64,000 nt of DNA from CAWKAO01 sp963847665 (GCA_963847665.1 CAWKAO010000003.1:310001-374000); one strand, 5' to 3'. Positions 48,015-58,376 are shown, counted from the stretch's first letter. Notes: generated by a model not told the origin, from the letters alone. Program-made: numbers and translations.

Positions 48015-49462
48015 TTAATTGAACAGGCTTAAGTTTTTTTCCCTCTGCTGTTGCAACTCAATAAATCTGCTGACAAACTGGGGATCAAATTGCTTGCGGG
48101 CACTTTTTTTTATTTCCTTTAATGCTTCTTCAGCACCTATTGCTTTTCTATAATTCCTGCCATATGCCATGACATCATAAGCTATGACAATGGCTATAAT
48201 CCTTGATAACAGAGGTATTTTATGTTCCCTTGAGATGATACGGATATCCGGTACCATCCCAGTTCTCATGATGGTGCAGTATAGCATCAGATACCTGTGC
48301 AAGCCGTATTGAGGATTTAGCTATCCTGTACCCGATCTCCGGATGCATTTTCATTATATGCCATTCTTTGTCTTCTAATTTTGATTTCTTTAATAGTATA
48401 TTTTTCTTAATGGCGACTTTGCCGATCTCATGAAAATCTGCAAGAATCAAAAGGTTTTCCATTTCAGGTCTTGCAAGCTTTATCGATTTACCAAAATCCA
48501 TTGCAAGTTTTTTTATCCTTTCGGAAGCTTCCTGTGGAAAAAGGTTTTTTTCCTTAAGTTTTTTCTCTATAGAAGATATTATTGCGCTGGAAACTTTTTT
48601 ACTCTGGATAAGCTTTTTCTGTTTCATCGAGTTTTCCGCTTCTTTTATGATCACTTCTATGTTTTGTGTTGTTTTCTTTTTAGTTGCATAACCCAGAGAA
48701 ATATTTAATGGGATTTCGCCTGAAGCTATCTCTTTTTTCTTTTTTTCAATACGCGCTATTATTTCCTTGATACCCTCGGTATTGGTCTTTGGAAGAAGTA
48801 TTACAAACTCATCTCCTCCCCACCTTGCAAGAATATCTTCGGTCCTGCATGAGTCCTTTAGTATTTTTGCTACACTTTTTAAAAGTTCATCTCCCTCCTT
48901 GTACCCAAAAGCATCATTTACCAGTTTAAAGCCATCGATATCTCCGATGATGATGCTCAGTGGCAGCTGTCTTGTGGTATTTAGTCTTTTAAGCTCCTCA
49001 TCAAAATACGACCTGTTATAAAGACCGGTAAGATTATCATGGAAACTCAGGTATAACAGTTTTTCTTCTGTACTTTTTCTTTCAGTGATATCCCGGACTA
49101 TCAATGTAAAAAAAACACCTTTTTCTGATTCCCATGAAGTGATAGAGGTCTCAAAAGGAATTTTTTCACCTGATTTTTTTACTCCTATTATTTCTACAAA
49201 TTTCTTATTTATTTTCTTTCTGCCATTACCCTCAAAGGAAAGCGGTAAATGTGGGAGTATTTTATCTATCTGGTTGCCCATTATCTCATTATCACTATAT
49301 CCGAATATTGCTTCGGAAGCTTTATTCCAGTACACAATATTCCTGAACAGGTCCAGGACTATTATTGCATCATGTTACAATATTTGTAAGGGAAAAAAAT
49401 ATATCCTCCAGGAGAAGTTCTCTCTTGATCAGTTTAAATTTATTTTTGGTACTTATTTCTAA
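48015..49462 (-). CDS. PAS-GGDEF-HD-GYP protein, c-di-GMP turnover (two frameshifts)
   Basis: PAS domain: YWNKASEAIFGYSDNEIMGN. GGDEF domain: IIIGDIDGFKLVNDAFGYKE with active site RWGGDEFVILLPK. HD-GYP domain: HHHENWDGTGYP after DFHEIGKVAIKKN. So it may both make and degrade c-di-GMP, or sense it. One break near 48245 precedes the C-terminus (REHKIPLLSRIIAIVIAYDV ending at 48015); another near 49372 puts NIVT in another frame from DAIIVLDLFRN. The 5' start is not certain; the frame is open to about 49462 with no standard start codon. Confidence 0.82.
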
Positions 49463-49751
49463 TTCCCCCTTCCTCCTGATCTTTTTAAGGACCGTTTTTT
49501 ATACCAGATTATATTCTAATATTTTAAACTATTAATGAAGAAAATAATTACTTTAACTATAACACATTTTTAAATATTTTAGTTTAAAATATTGAAAATT
49601 TTTGGATTTTTATCAAGATCCAGTGGATATAGATTTTGCAGAAAAAATTATTGAATTAATAAAAAATATCTTGTATATTTCACTCTGATTTGCTATACAG
49701 AAAAAATACAAAATATTGAAAATTGCAAATGCTCAATAGAAAGGATAATTG

Positions 49752-49943
49752 ATGGAAGTAAGAATAGATGAAGAACTCTGTACTGGTTGTGGCTTGTGTG
49801 AAGAAACTTGTCCCGATATCTTTAAAATGGATGAAGATAAAGACATCGCAGTGATTATAAAAACTGACTATGATGAATATGATGAAGAATGTATTCAGGA
49901 AGCTGTTGAAAGTTGTCCGTCAGAGGCTATTTCTACAGAGTGA
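49752..49943 (+). CDS. 4Fe-4S ferredoxin
   Basis: 63 residues. CTGCGLCEETCPDIF and CPSEAIST give one [4Fe-4S] site; the fourth Cys of the first motif may form the second half of a disulfide. Acidic middle (EDKDIAVIIKTDYDEYDEEC). A TTG at 49749 also opens the frame, but AAAGGA lies before the ATG at 49752. A strong terminator follows 60 bases later. Confidence 0.92.
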   Translation: MEVRIDEELCTGCGLCEETCPDIFKMDEDKDIAVIIKTDYDEYDEECIQEAVESCPSEAISTE

Positions 49944-50003
49944 TTTATTTTTAATAAATTTCAGCCTGTATTAATAAATGCTGAAAATAACCAGTTTAAT
50001 AAA

Positions 50004-50039
50004 AATAGTCCTGTTTTTTACAGGACTATTTTTTATTTT
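50004..50039. terminator. Bidirectional rho-independent terminator
   Basis: A perfect 10-bp stem AATAGTCCTG/CAGGACTATT with a seven-base loop, followed by TTTTATTTT on the plus strand and preceded by A-rich sequence for the minus strand. It closes the ferredoxin transcript and may also serve the opposite gene. Confidence 0.9.
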
Positions 50040-50104
50040 CCACAATATTCATAACTGATTATAGACTTTAGGCAGGACCTGTGGATCTCTTCTGGTCATA
50101 TATC

Positions 50105-51368
50105 CTACCTTTTATGAGTGCCCCAGGTATTTTTGGCCAGCCAGTCCCGGATAAGTATTGAAAAACCTCCGACTCCAAAAAGTATTCCTGCAAATCTTGC
50201 AACAGCACCAAGGAAAGGTATTGCATAGATCAATGAAACTATTGCAAGCCCGATAAGGAAAGCTAATACTTTCCATCCATATTTTGCCAGGTCCAGTTTT
50301 GATTTTGAGAGTATAAGCTCACCGATCAGGAAAGCTATGAATATTGTACTCAGGTATATTAGGACCCAGTATAATATCATTATCAAGGCAGCTGATGCAG
50401 CGATAAGTATCAGTTATGCCGATCCCTATTACTGTAAATATTAAGATCACTCCAATGATCATCATTATTAGGATACCAATAGGTACTCCAAATATCGTTA
50501 TTGCACCACCCGCGACACAGATACCTGTAGAGGACCGCATCCTATCATTAAACTTTCTGAATAAAAGCGGGACCACTCTTAATAAGATTATCCCGATAAT
50601 AAACAAGCTAAGAAATGCGATGATCTTACTGATCACATAAGATGCCCCGAACATCCATCCTAAAACACCCAGAGGAGCTGCTATTGAAGCAGGTTTTATA
50701 TCCACCGGTTTTTTTGCGGCTTCTTTTATCTCTGTATAATCGATATTTCCAGTTATCTTTGCATTTTCAGATATACTGGCTTTTTCAGTAGAAGAATAGC
50801 TTAAATCACCATTTATTTCAGCAGTACTGAGAATATTTAAAGAATCCACATTGCCTATCTCAGCATCCTTTCCGATCTTTCCTGAGATCTTTATCTGCCC
50901 GCCTGAAGCTATCAGTTTACCGTTGACATCACCTTCAATATTAAGCTGTCCGCCTGTTATTACCAGGTCACCATTTATAATGGCGCCTTTTGCGACTGTA
51001 ACTGTTCCGCCTGCGACCACGAGATCATCGCCTACGGTCCCATTTACTGTGATCATCCCTCCAGCTGCTCTTACATCATCTCCTATCTGTCCGCCTATGT
51101 TTAGGATCCCACCGGCACCCATAAGGTCCTCTTTGACTTTTCCGCTTACATCTATCCTGCCGCCAGCGACTATCAGGTCCCCTTCAATATCTCCAGAAAC
51201 GGTTACAGTATTTCCGCTTGCAAACATATCATCCCCGATCGAGTCTGAAATATTTACGTCCTCTCCGCCTCTTGTAGTAAATGCAAAAATCGGAGTTGCT
51301 GCAGCAAGAAGGAAAACTGAGGCCACAGTTATAAACAGCAAGACTTTTTTTAATATATGATTTTTCAT
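50105..51368 (-). CDS. Exported beta-helix (bactofilin-like) protein with C-terminal membrane segments (one frameshift)
   Basis: Signal peptide (LFITVASVFLLAAATPIFA), then repeated turns of a right-handed beta-helix: SGDIEGDLIVAGGRIDVSG, KEDLMGAGGILNIGGQIGDD, NGTVGDDLVVAGGTVTVAKG, EGDVNGKLIASGGQIKISG. Three or more membrane spans follow (VISKIIAFLSLFIIGIILLR, VGVLIM region, and after a one-base slip near 50415, LIMILYWVLIYLSTIFIAFL). Unlike the cytoplasmic bactofilin at 35925, the helix should lie outside the membrane. Function unknown. Confidence 0.78.
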
Positions 51369-51373
51369 TTTTA

Positions 51374-51943
51374 TTACTCCCCTTTCTTTGAATAATATAG
51401 GTCTTTAAGTTTTTTCCCAGCAGTCCAGTACTCGTCGTTCATATAACTTAAAATATTCATTTTCCCGATCTCTATTTCTCCGTCTTTGCCCAGGAATTTC
51501 TCACCGATATGAGTGCACACGACCTCCCCGATAAAAATATCATGTGTGTTTCCGTTTATTATCTCCCTGACAGCACATTCAAGGCATACCGGACATTCTT
51601 TGATAAGAGACAGGTCGGTCTTTTCAGCAGGAAGCCTGGTCAGTCCGGTAAGCTCAAATTTATCGACCCGGTCCCCGTGAGTATATCCACAGACATCTAC
51701 TTTATCCATAAGGTCTGCAGAAGCAATACAGAGACCGAACTCCCTGGTCTTTGATATTATCTTTGCAGAATATTTTTTGTTCCCGATAACTATATTTACC
51801 ATGTGAGGCTTATGTTCCACTATCCCGACCCATGAAAGGGCTATTATATTGTCTGTCCCTGGATCCTTTGGCTTAGCCCTGCATGTGGTAAGAGTCACCG
51901 GAAGGGGCAGCACAAGACTCTGGATATTTTTTAAGACTGTCAT
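51374..51943 (-). CDS. Flavin reductase-like FMN-binding protein
   Basis: 189 residues, FMN-binding split barrel of the flavin reductase family. LPLPVTLTTCRAK, NIIALSWVGIVEHKPHMVNI and FGLCIASADLMDKVD are typical. Substrate unknown; related proteins reduce flavins or bind FMN. Precedes the beta-helix protein gene by 6 bases, so likely an operon. Confidence 0.86.
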   Translation of the reverse strand: MTVLKNIQSLVLPLPVTLTTCRAKPKDPGTDNIIALSWVGIVEHKPHMVNIVIGNKKYSAKIISKTREFGLCIASADLMDKVDVCGYTHGDRVDKFELTGLTRLPAEKTDLSLIKECPVCLECAVREIINGNTHDIFIGEVVCTHIGEKFLGKDGEIEIGKMNILSYMNDEYWTAGKKLKDLYYSKKGE

Positions 51944-52050
51944 TTTTCCTCCTTGTCTAACACTCTAATTTAAATCAGCAATTCCATAAATACAGTTTAT
52001 TTCTTCTAATCCACAAATTTTATAAATAAAAATTTATGTCTTTTTGCAGT

Positions 52051-52734
52051 TCAAACAAAAATCCTGAAAGTCTTTCTGACATCCTCGATCACTCTGGATG
52101 GGTTTTCTGCATTATATATCGCTGAACCAAGGACAAGGATATTTGCGCCTTCCTTGACTACCTGTCCTGCGGTCTGTGTATTTATCCCGCCATCGACCTC
52201 AATATCAATATTATGTATGTCCCCTGAAATGTTTCTATAATCCTTTAGCATCTGCCTTAATCTTCTTATTTTTGCAAGCATGCATGTTATCAATTTTTGT
52301 CCGCCAAAACCGGGGTTCACAGTCATGATAAGTACCATATCTAGGTAGGGTAAAACATTTTCAATTGAAGATAATGAAGTTGAAGGGTTTAATGCCACAG
52401 CGGCCCTGAGCCCTTTGGATTTTATATATTGAAGTGTCCAGTCCAGATGGGGACACTCCTCTACGTGAATGTTTATGAGGTCCGCACCACTTGAAGCAAA
52501 GCTGTCTATATGTATCTGCGGATTTTTTATCATAAGGTGCACATCAAGAAAAAGACCGGTGTTTTTTCTTATTTTCTCCAGTACAGGCTGCCCGATAGAA
52601 ATATTGGGTACGAAACAGCCATCCATAACATCTATATGGAGCATATCTGCCCCGGCTTCCTCTACTCTCTTTATTTCTTCACCAAGGCGAAAAAAATCAC
52701 AATCAAGAATCGATGCCGATATTTTGTATTCCAT
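52051..52734 (-). CDS. rpe: Ribulose-phosphate 3-epimerase
   Basis: 227-residue TIM barrel that interconverts ribulose-5-P and xylulose-5-P. MEYKISASILDCDFFRLGEE, DMLHIDVMDGCFVPNISIG, NIHVEECPHLDWTLQYIKSK, and IMTVNPGFGGQKLI contain the metal-binding His and Asp residues. DIEVDGGINTQTAGQVVKEG closes the phosphate site. Confidence 0.96.
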   Translation of the reverse strand: MEYKISASILDCDFFRLGEEIKRVEEAGADMLHIDVMDGCFVPNISIGQPVLEKIRKNTGLFLDVHLMIKNPQIHIDSFASSGADLINIHVEECPHLDWTLQYIKSKGLRAAVALNPSTSLSSIENVLPYLDMVLIMTVNPGFGGQKLITCMLAKIRRLRQMLKDYRNISGDIHNIDIEVDGGINTQTAGQVVKEGANILVLGSAIYNAENPSRVIEDVRKTFRIFV

Positions 52735-52880
52735 GGCTTGTTTTCCGGTTAATAGATAAATATTTTCTAATATCTTTTACAATTGTATTATATTTCATCT
52801 ATTTTAAAAACAAACCACTTATATACGCTCTTATGTTTTTAGATCTACAAGTAAATAAACTTATTTTCTTAAGCTTTTAC

Positions 52881-55800
52881 CTATACTGCATCGCTTCCAG
52901 CACCTTTTCCATTCTGAAGATAATGTATCATCGGATCTGTTACAAGCGGTACAAGATCTTTTATCATATGAGGCATCAGGTTATCCATTACTTTAGGCAT
53001 GATGTCTGGCATCTGCTCTGCCATGTAATCAGGCATAGGTATTTTTTGTCCTACCCTGTCAAGCATTGTAGACATTACTTTCGGCATCATTTTTGGAAGA
53101 AGCAATGGAAATAATATTGGAAACATAGGCTTCATAAGTTTAAGCATACCTGGTATTTTACCAAAGGCTCTCATCATGCCGCCCATTTTAAATGGCATCG
53201 AGTCTATCAGTTCCGGCCACATGGTACCCATAAGGTCCGCAAAGCCCTGTGGTGTCATTAGTGATATCATTGCTTCAAAGACTGCCCACTGTCTCTGGAC
53301 CTCAGGATTTGGATCTGGAAAACTGTATCCCAGCGCCTGGCAGGCAAGGTTTGCAAGATCGACGATCTCCACAGGTGATTTCTTCTTATCCTTTGTGACC
53401 CTGAACTGGAACTCACAGCAGGGACACAGTGCTATTACTTTTTCTGCTCCGGCCTCGATCGCTTCATCCAGCCTAACTTCACCGACTTCTGCTGCAATCG
53501 GAGGATCCTTTATCAGGGTCAGCACACTTCCGCAGCAATGAGCATTTTCCCTTATATTATCCATCTCAACCAGTTTGACGTTCGGTATTGCACTGATTAT
53601 CTCCCTTGGCTCATCATACACACCGGAAGCCCTTCCTATATGGCAGGAATCGTGCCATGTCACCACTGAAGGTTCAAGGTCATTTGCTGGAAATGAGAAC
53701 TCTTTGCTTTTGATTTTTTCAGCAACGATCTCGCTGTAATGCTTTGTTGTTAGATCAAAGGGAATCCCTAATTTTTTTGCCCACTCCGGATATACTGTGC
53801 GCCACATCATATCACATGCAGGACAGGAGGTAATAACAGTATCGGCTCCGGTTTCCTTGATTGCCGCAATATTCTTTTTTATAGTCTCCTCAAATACTTC
53901 CCACTTTCCCGAGACCAGCATAGGTGTTCCACAGCAATTCTCTTTTTCACCTGCATAGGTAAAATCTACTCCGGCTTCATCCAGCAGCCTGACACTTGCT
54001 TTTGCAATATCGCTTTCAACATAACTTGCAGTGCAGCCTGCAAAATAGACTGCGCCTGCTTTTTTACCGACTCCATGTTTTTCTTTAAGATCCTCAGGAA
54101 ACCAGTCGCTTCGATTTTTCCTGTATCCGGCCCATATATCACCCTCTTTGGTAAGGGCCGCGGCCATCATCTCAAACGGAGGAATGGTCATCTTATGCTC
54201 CTTATGAATAAGCTCTCCACGCAACTTCATCCAGGATGGTTCTATCGGCAGGTTTGCCGAGCATCTTAGATTGCAGAGCTCACATGTCGTACAGGCAAGA
54301 AAAGCATCCACCATGAACTGATCCCATTTTTCCCGTCCTTCAATATATTCCCTGAGCCAGTACCATCTGCCCCTCGGGCTCTGGCTTTCCCATCCTCTGC
54401 CATAAAACTGGTCACATTCAGTTACGCAGTAACCACACTGTGAGCAAGCATAGGCATACCAGACGACATCAGCAGGAATACCTTTGATATCTTTTTTAGG
54501 ATTTTCTCCAACTGTAGAGACTATTTTATTTCCAAAAGGCCGGAGCAGAGGCTCCATGATGTTAGCAAGGCTCATCAATTTACCGACAGAGTTGCTATGT
54601 ATGACCTTATGCGGGTTCATTATGCCTTTTGGGTCCACCTCTTTTTTAAACTTCAATAATCTTTTGAGTCTTTCAGCGCCCAGGATCTTTGCAGCTTTAC
54701 CGGCAAAATAAATACCTGTCGCATAGGGCCTTCCACCATACTTTTCAGCTATTTTCATTATTGATAGTGTAAGGGCAAAAACAAAATTATATCCAAACTT
54801 TCTCTGGTCACTTGGAATAAATCCGAGCAATACTACCTCTGGCTTTCCATTTGCTCCTTCTCTTATTACAACTCCCTCTTTGACCAGAGGCTGTCGTATT
54901 TTATGCTCTATTTCATATAAAGCAGGTCCCAGATTATCTAGAGGCACTATCACTTCTGCAGGGACGAGACTGGGTCCCAGTCTTTTTACGACCATAAGAT
55001 TGAATCTTTTGGCCCATTCGTGTTCCGCTATCTTTTCACTTAAAACTTCACCCTCGATCTTTTTTATAAGAACCCCAAGCTTATCCATGACATCCTTTTC
55101 GTCTTTCTCTCTGAAAGTAAGTGTCACTATATAAGCTACTGGCAATTCGATTCTCTCTTCTGCATCGTGGCCCTCATGCTGTCTTAAGGGTGATCTATTT
55201 TTTAATTCTGCCATCTTTGGGTTTATGAAAAGCAGCGACCATATAGGGATGCTTTCCTTGACTATTCCCTCGGAAAACTCCTGTAATTTATAAGGGTCTT
55301 TGATTGCAACAGATAGTAGCTTCATATCTTCAAGAGGCATGACCTCAAGTGTTACTTCGCTTATCAGGCCTGTAATACCTTCAACATCTGAAACCATATC
55401 CAGATCAGGTCCCCTAAATTCTTTAACTGTCCCCTCTGGCAGAACGACTCTTGCACTTATTACATTTTTCTTGAACTCACCTGACTCATAGGAACCTATC
55501 CCGGAACCTCCATGCGCCAGCCACCCTCCGACAGTAGAACCAGGATAGCTTGATGGGTATAATTTTAAAGTCAAAGAGTGTTTTTTTAATTTTTTGTCCA
55601 GTCTTTCCCAGATAACGCCAGGCTGTACAGTGACAGTCTTGGCTTCCACGTCTATCTTTAATACTCTGTCCATTCTATGAAAATCAACTACCAGGCCCTT
55701 TTTTACCGGAAGCACACCCCCGTATCCGGATGTAGCTTTACCCCTTGGAGTAAGGAAAACATTGTTTTCACCGGCCCATCTGACCAGCTCTATAAGCTCC

Positions 55801-56012
55801 TGTTCGGTCTCTGGCTGCACCACAGCATCCGGCATTGAGCTGCCGATAAATGGTTTTATAAGCGGCGGGACAGTTGCAATATCATGGCTGTACAATTTCC
55901 TTTCTGTCCTGTTGAAGTTTACTCTTGTATCAAATTTATTTTCCAGGTAATTTTTGTGTTTGTATCCGTTCTTACTCATCAGAAGAATCCTCCTTAAAAT
56001 AAATAAAATCAA
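52881..56012 (-). CDS. FAD/4Fe-4S oxidoreductase of the glycolate/D-lactate dehydrogenase type, with Met/Pro-rich tail
   Basis: 1043 residues. N-terminal FAD domain of the PCMH type (QELIELVRWAGENNVFLTPR, GWLAHGGSGIGSYESGEFKK). Two Fe-S motifs follow: CSQCGYCVTECDQF (about residue 522) and CTTCELCNLRCSANLP (about 572). Two CCG domains: GCTASY with ENCCGTPML, and CHIGRASGV with HCCGSV, plus CPCCEFQF. The last about 135 residues repeat MMP/MP motifs (LLPKMMPKVMSTMLDRVG, QMPDIMPKVMDNLMPHM), not known to me in GlcD. A fusion of GlcD and GlcF-like parts; electron acceptor unknown. Confidence 0.85.
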   Translation of the reverse strand: MILFILRRILLMSKNGYKHKNYLENKFDTRVNFNRTERKLYSHDIATVPPLIKPFIGSSMPDAVVQPETEQELIELVRWAGENNVFLTPRGKATSGYGGVLPVKKGLVVDFHRMDRVLKIDVEAKTVTVQPGVIWERLDKKLKKHSLTLKLYPSSYPGSTVGGWLAHGGSGIGSYESGEFKKNVISARVVLPEGTVKEFRGPDLDMVSDVEGITGLISEVTLEVMPLEDMKLLSVAIKDPYKLQEFSEGIVKESIPIWSLLFINPKMAELKNRSPLRQHEGHDAEERIELPVAYIVTLTFREKDEKDVMDKLGVLIKKIEGEVLSEKIAEHEWAKRFNLMVVKRLGPSLVPAEVIVPLDNLGPALYEIEHKIRQPLVKEGVVIREGANGKPEVVLLGFIPSDQRKFGYNFVFALTLSIMKIAEKYGGRPYATGIYFAGKAAKILGAERLKRLLKFKKEVDPKGIMNPHKVIHSNSVGKLMSLANIMEPLLRPFGNKIVSTVGENPKKDIKGIPADVVWYAYACSQCGYCVTECDQFYGRGWESQSPRGRWYWLREYIEGREKWDQFMVDAFLACTTCELCNLRCSANLPIEPSWMKLRGELIHKEHKMTIPPFEMMAAALTKEGDIWAGYRKNRSDWFPEDLKEKHGVGKKAGAVYFAGCTASYVESDIAKASVRLLDEAGVDFTYAGEKENCCGTPMLVSGKWEVFEETIKKNIAAIKETGADTVITSCPACDMMWRTVYPEWAKKLGIPFDLTTKHYSEIVAEKIKSKEFSFPANDLEPSVVTWHDSCHIGRASGVYDEPREIISAIPNVKLVEMDNIRENAHCCGSVLTLIKDPPIAAEVGEVRLDEAIEAGAEKVIALCPCCEFQFRVTKDKKKSPVEIVDLANLACQALGYSFPDPNPEVQRQWAVFEAMISLMTPQGFADLMGTMWPELIDSMPFKMGGMMRAFGKIPGMLKLMKPMFPILFPLLLPKMMPKVMSTMLDRVGQKIPMPDYMAEQMPDIMPKVMDNLMPHMIKDLVPLVTDPMIHYLQNGKGAGSDAV

Positions 56013-56213
56013 TTAATTTGCTCTTATAAATAATCAAACCTTGGACAACAACTTTTATTGTTCAGTAAAAAGTTTTATAATTATAGCTAGTATATTACTA
56101 TATTACAATATTAATATATAAAAAAATATAAATATTTTTATATAGCCTCTGTTTCTCTTTAGAATTTTAATTATGTGTTTTTTAACTGGGAAATTATCAT
56201 GGATAAGTTATGT

Positions 56214-56240
56214 TTGATATTTTTCCTTTTTTGTTATAAT
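56214..56240 (+). promoter_or_regulatory. Promoter for the riboflavin operon
   Basis: TTGATA (56214-56219) and a perfect TATAAT (56235-56240) are 15 bases apart, about 65 bases before the FMN riboswitch; a second TATAAT at 56244-56249 may be used instead. The remaining bases between the oxidoreductase gene (ends 56012) and this promoter hold only A/T-rich DNA. Confidence 0.5.
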
Positions 56241-56306
56241 GTCTATAATTGCTTTTTTGTTTAAAGCCAGCAAAAGTTTTTTTGAATTATTAATAAATAA
56301 ATTTTC

Positions 56307-56417
56307 GAGGATGGGTGTGATTCCCTACCGGCGGTATAGTCCGCAAGCCTGTATTGATTTATACAGGTTGACTTAGTGAGATCCTAAGACCGACAGTAAA
56401 GTCTGGATGGGAGAAAA
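56307..56417 (+). promoter_or_regulatory. FMN riboswitch (RFN element)
   Basis: Conserved RFN sequence read 5' to 3': GATGGGTGTGATTCCCTACC, GGCGGTATAGTCCGCAAGCC, GTGAGATCC, AAGACCGACAGTAAAGTCTG and GATGGGAGAAAA, all the hallmark blocks of the FMN aptamer. Binding of FMN should end transcription through the hairpin that follows. Confidence 0.97.
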
Positions 56418-56439
56418 TTTTTGACTTATGTTTTAATTT

Positions 56440-56477
56440 AATAAGCCATGGATTTTTTCCGTGGCTTATTCTTTTTT
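56440..56477 (+). terminator. Expression-platform terminator of the FMN riboswitch
   Basis: AATAAGCCATGG pairs with CCGTGGCTTATT (12 bp, one G-U) around a T-rich loop and is followed by CTTTTTT. It ends about 37 bases before the ribD ATG, so FMN-bound RNA should stop here. Confidence 0.9.
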
Positions 56478-56513
56478 AACAGGAAGACCTGTACCAAAAA
56501 AACAAATAAAAAA

Positions 56514-57692
56514 ATGAACGAACGCTATTTTACAAAAGATGAGAAAAACTTCATGGGTTCTGCAATAAAGATTGCAGAAAAAGGTCGTGGCCATACCAGC
56601 CCTAATCCCCTTGTGGGTGCAGTCATCGTAAAAGATGGAATAATAATATCAAAAGGATACCACATGATAGCGGGTGGACCACATGCTGAAATAAATGCTA
56701 TAAATGCTTGCAAAGACAAAAACGCCCTTAAAAGCGCTAAGATGTTTGTCACTCTTGAGCCTTGTTCGGTATATGGAAAGACTCCGCCCTGTACCGATGA
56801 AATAATAAAACACGGGTTTTCTGAAGTCGTGATCGGAGCCGTGGACCCCAACCCAAAAATAAATGGACGGGGTATAGAAGCCCTTAAAGGAGCAGGGATA
56901 ACCGTAAGTTCCGGTCTGTTTGCAAATATTATTTCTGAACAAAACGAGGTATTTTTTAAAAACATGAGAACACATATTCCTTTTGTTACATTAAAGTCCG
57001 CTTCCAGCCTTGACGGAAAAACAGCTGCTAAAAATGGCCAGTCAAAATGGGTCACTTCTGAAAGATCAAGGCAACTGGTACAAAAGATCCGGAAAGAAAA
57101 TGATTGTGTTTTGACAGGTATAAATACTGTTGTAGCAGATGACCCTTTGCTATACCCGCATAAAGGTCCTGGAGGAAAAGTAGATATTTTCAGTGGGAAA
57201 AAGTTTTTCAGGATTATCCTTGATTCAAGTTTAAGAATAGGCATGACTTCAAATATTGTAAAAACAGCAGCCATAGCAAAGACGCTGATCTTTATATCAG
57301 CAGAAAAAAAACAGGATATGGAAAAAATAAGACAATTAGAGGCGCATGATATAGATATCATAAAGGTTCCTGAAAACAAAAATAATCCTGGTGGAAAGAG
57401 GGGTCTCGATATTTTGGCTGTCCTCAGGGCCCTGTATGGTGATTATTCTGTAACATCTGTTCTTCTCGAATCAGGGCCGACACTTGCTACAGAGTTTTTA
57501 AAAAGGGGCCTTATTGATAAGTTTATGTTTTTTATTGCACCGGTTCTCATCGGCGGTGACAGTGATTTCGGGATATTTTCACGGTTGGATATCCTATCTG
57601 TGGACTCATCGATCCGTTTAAGATTAAGATCTGTTAAAAGGACCGATAGGGACATTTTTATAACAGCTTATCCTCTTAAAGGAAATGATTAG
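56514..57692 (+). CDS. ribD: Bifunctional riboflavin deaminase/reductase
   Basis: 392 residues. Deaminase domain: HAEINAINACKDK, and EPCSVYGKTPPCTDEI, the zinc site. Reductase domain: SASSLDGKTAAKNGQSKWVT and VLLESGPTLATEFLKRGLID. It deaminates DARPP and reduces the sugar in riboflavin synthesis. The frame opens 66 bases earlier inside the terminator hairpin; MNERYFTKDE (56514) fits the family better. Confidence 0.94.
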   Translation: MNERYFTKDEKNFMGSAIKIAEKGRGHTSPNPLVGAVIVKDGIIISKGYHMIAGGPHAEINAINACKDKNALKSAKMFVTLEPCSVYGKTPPCTDEIIKHGFSEVVIGAVDPNPKINGRGIEALKGAGITVSSGLFANIISEQNEVFFKNMRTHIPFVTLKSASSLDGKTAAKNGQSKWVTSERSRQLVQKIRKENDCVLTGINTVVADDPLLYPHKGPGGKVDIFSGKKFFRIILDSSLRIGMTSNIVKTAAIAKTLIFISAEKKQDMEKIRQLEAHDIDIIKVPENKNNPGGKRGLDILAVLRALYGDYSVTSVLLESGPTLATEFLKRGLIDKFMFFIAPVLIGGDSDFGIFSRLDILSVDSSIRLRLRSVKRTDRDIFITAYPLKGND

Positions 57693-57704
57693 CAAAGGAG
57701 ATAT

Positions 57705-58376
57705 ATGTTTACAGGCATTATAAAGGAAAAAGGGAAATTCATCTCCAGAAAAGATCACCAGGACAGCATTGAAATGGAAATATCCTGCAGGGATCTTTTA
57801 AAGGATATTAAAAAAGGTGACTCTATCTGTGTAAATGGATGCTGTCTTACAGTAAAAGACTATTCAAAAAATAGTTTTTTTTGCGACATCTCTTTCAGCA
57901 CCATAAAAAGGACCTCTTTTGAAAAAATGAAAGTCGGGCAGACCTTAAACCTGGAAGATTCATTGAAACCTGACAGCAAACTTGGAGGCCATTTCGTCAC
58001 AGGGCACGTAGACAGTATCACAAAACTTACGGGTATTGAAAAAATAGGCCAATCATACCGGTTTAAATTCAGGAACCCTGAAGATCTAAAAATATTTATC
58101 ACTCCAAGGGGTTCGATTGCAATAGACGGCATAAGCCTTACTGTCGAGGAGGCCGAAAACGACTATTTTAGTGTGGCCGTTATTCCTCATACTTTTGGGA
58201 ACACTAATCTGTGTGTAAAAAAAGTGACAGAAATCGTAAACCTTGAGATAGATATGATAGCAAGGTATGTTTATAATTTTATAAATATTCCAGATAAAAA
58301 AAGTGTCGGTGACAAAAACTATGAAAAAGACAAAGCCCTAAAGGAGAAAATGGTAAAGTATGGTTTCATCAAATGA
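57705..58376 (+). CDS. ribE: Riboflavin synthase alpha chain
   Basis: 223 residues, trimeric enzyme joining two 6,7-dimethyl-8-ribityllumazine molecules. MFTGIIKEKG starts the first lumazine domain; two barrels are seen with GDSICVNGCCLTVK, LGGHFVTGHVDSI and GSIAIDGISLTV. Starts 12 bases after ribD with AAAGGAG upstream. Confidence 0.96.
   Translation: MFTGIIKEKGKFISRKDHQDSIEMEISCRDLLKDIKKGDSICVNGCCLTVKDYSKNSFFCDISFSTIKRTSFEKMKVGQTLNLEDSLKPDSKLGGHFVTGHVDSITKLTGIEKIGQSYRFKFRNPEDLKIFITPRGSIAIDGISLTVEEAENDYFSVAVIPHTFGNTNLCVKKVTEIVNLEIDMIARYVYNFINIPDKKSVGDKNYEKDKALKEKMVKYGFIK

Noticed and set aside
56100..56210. Possible small RNA upstream of the riboflavin operon
   Set aside because: No stable stem or conserved blocks beyond the promoter and RFN element.
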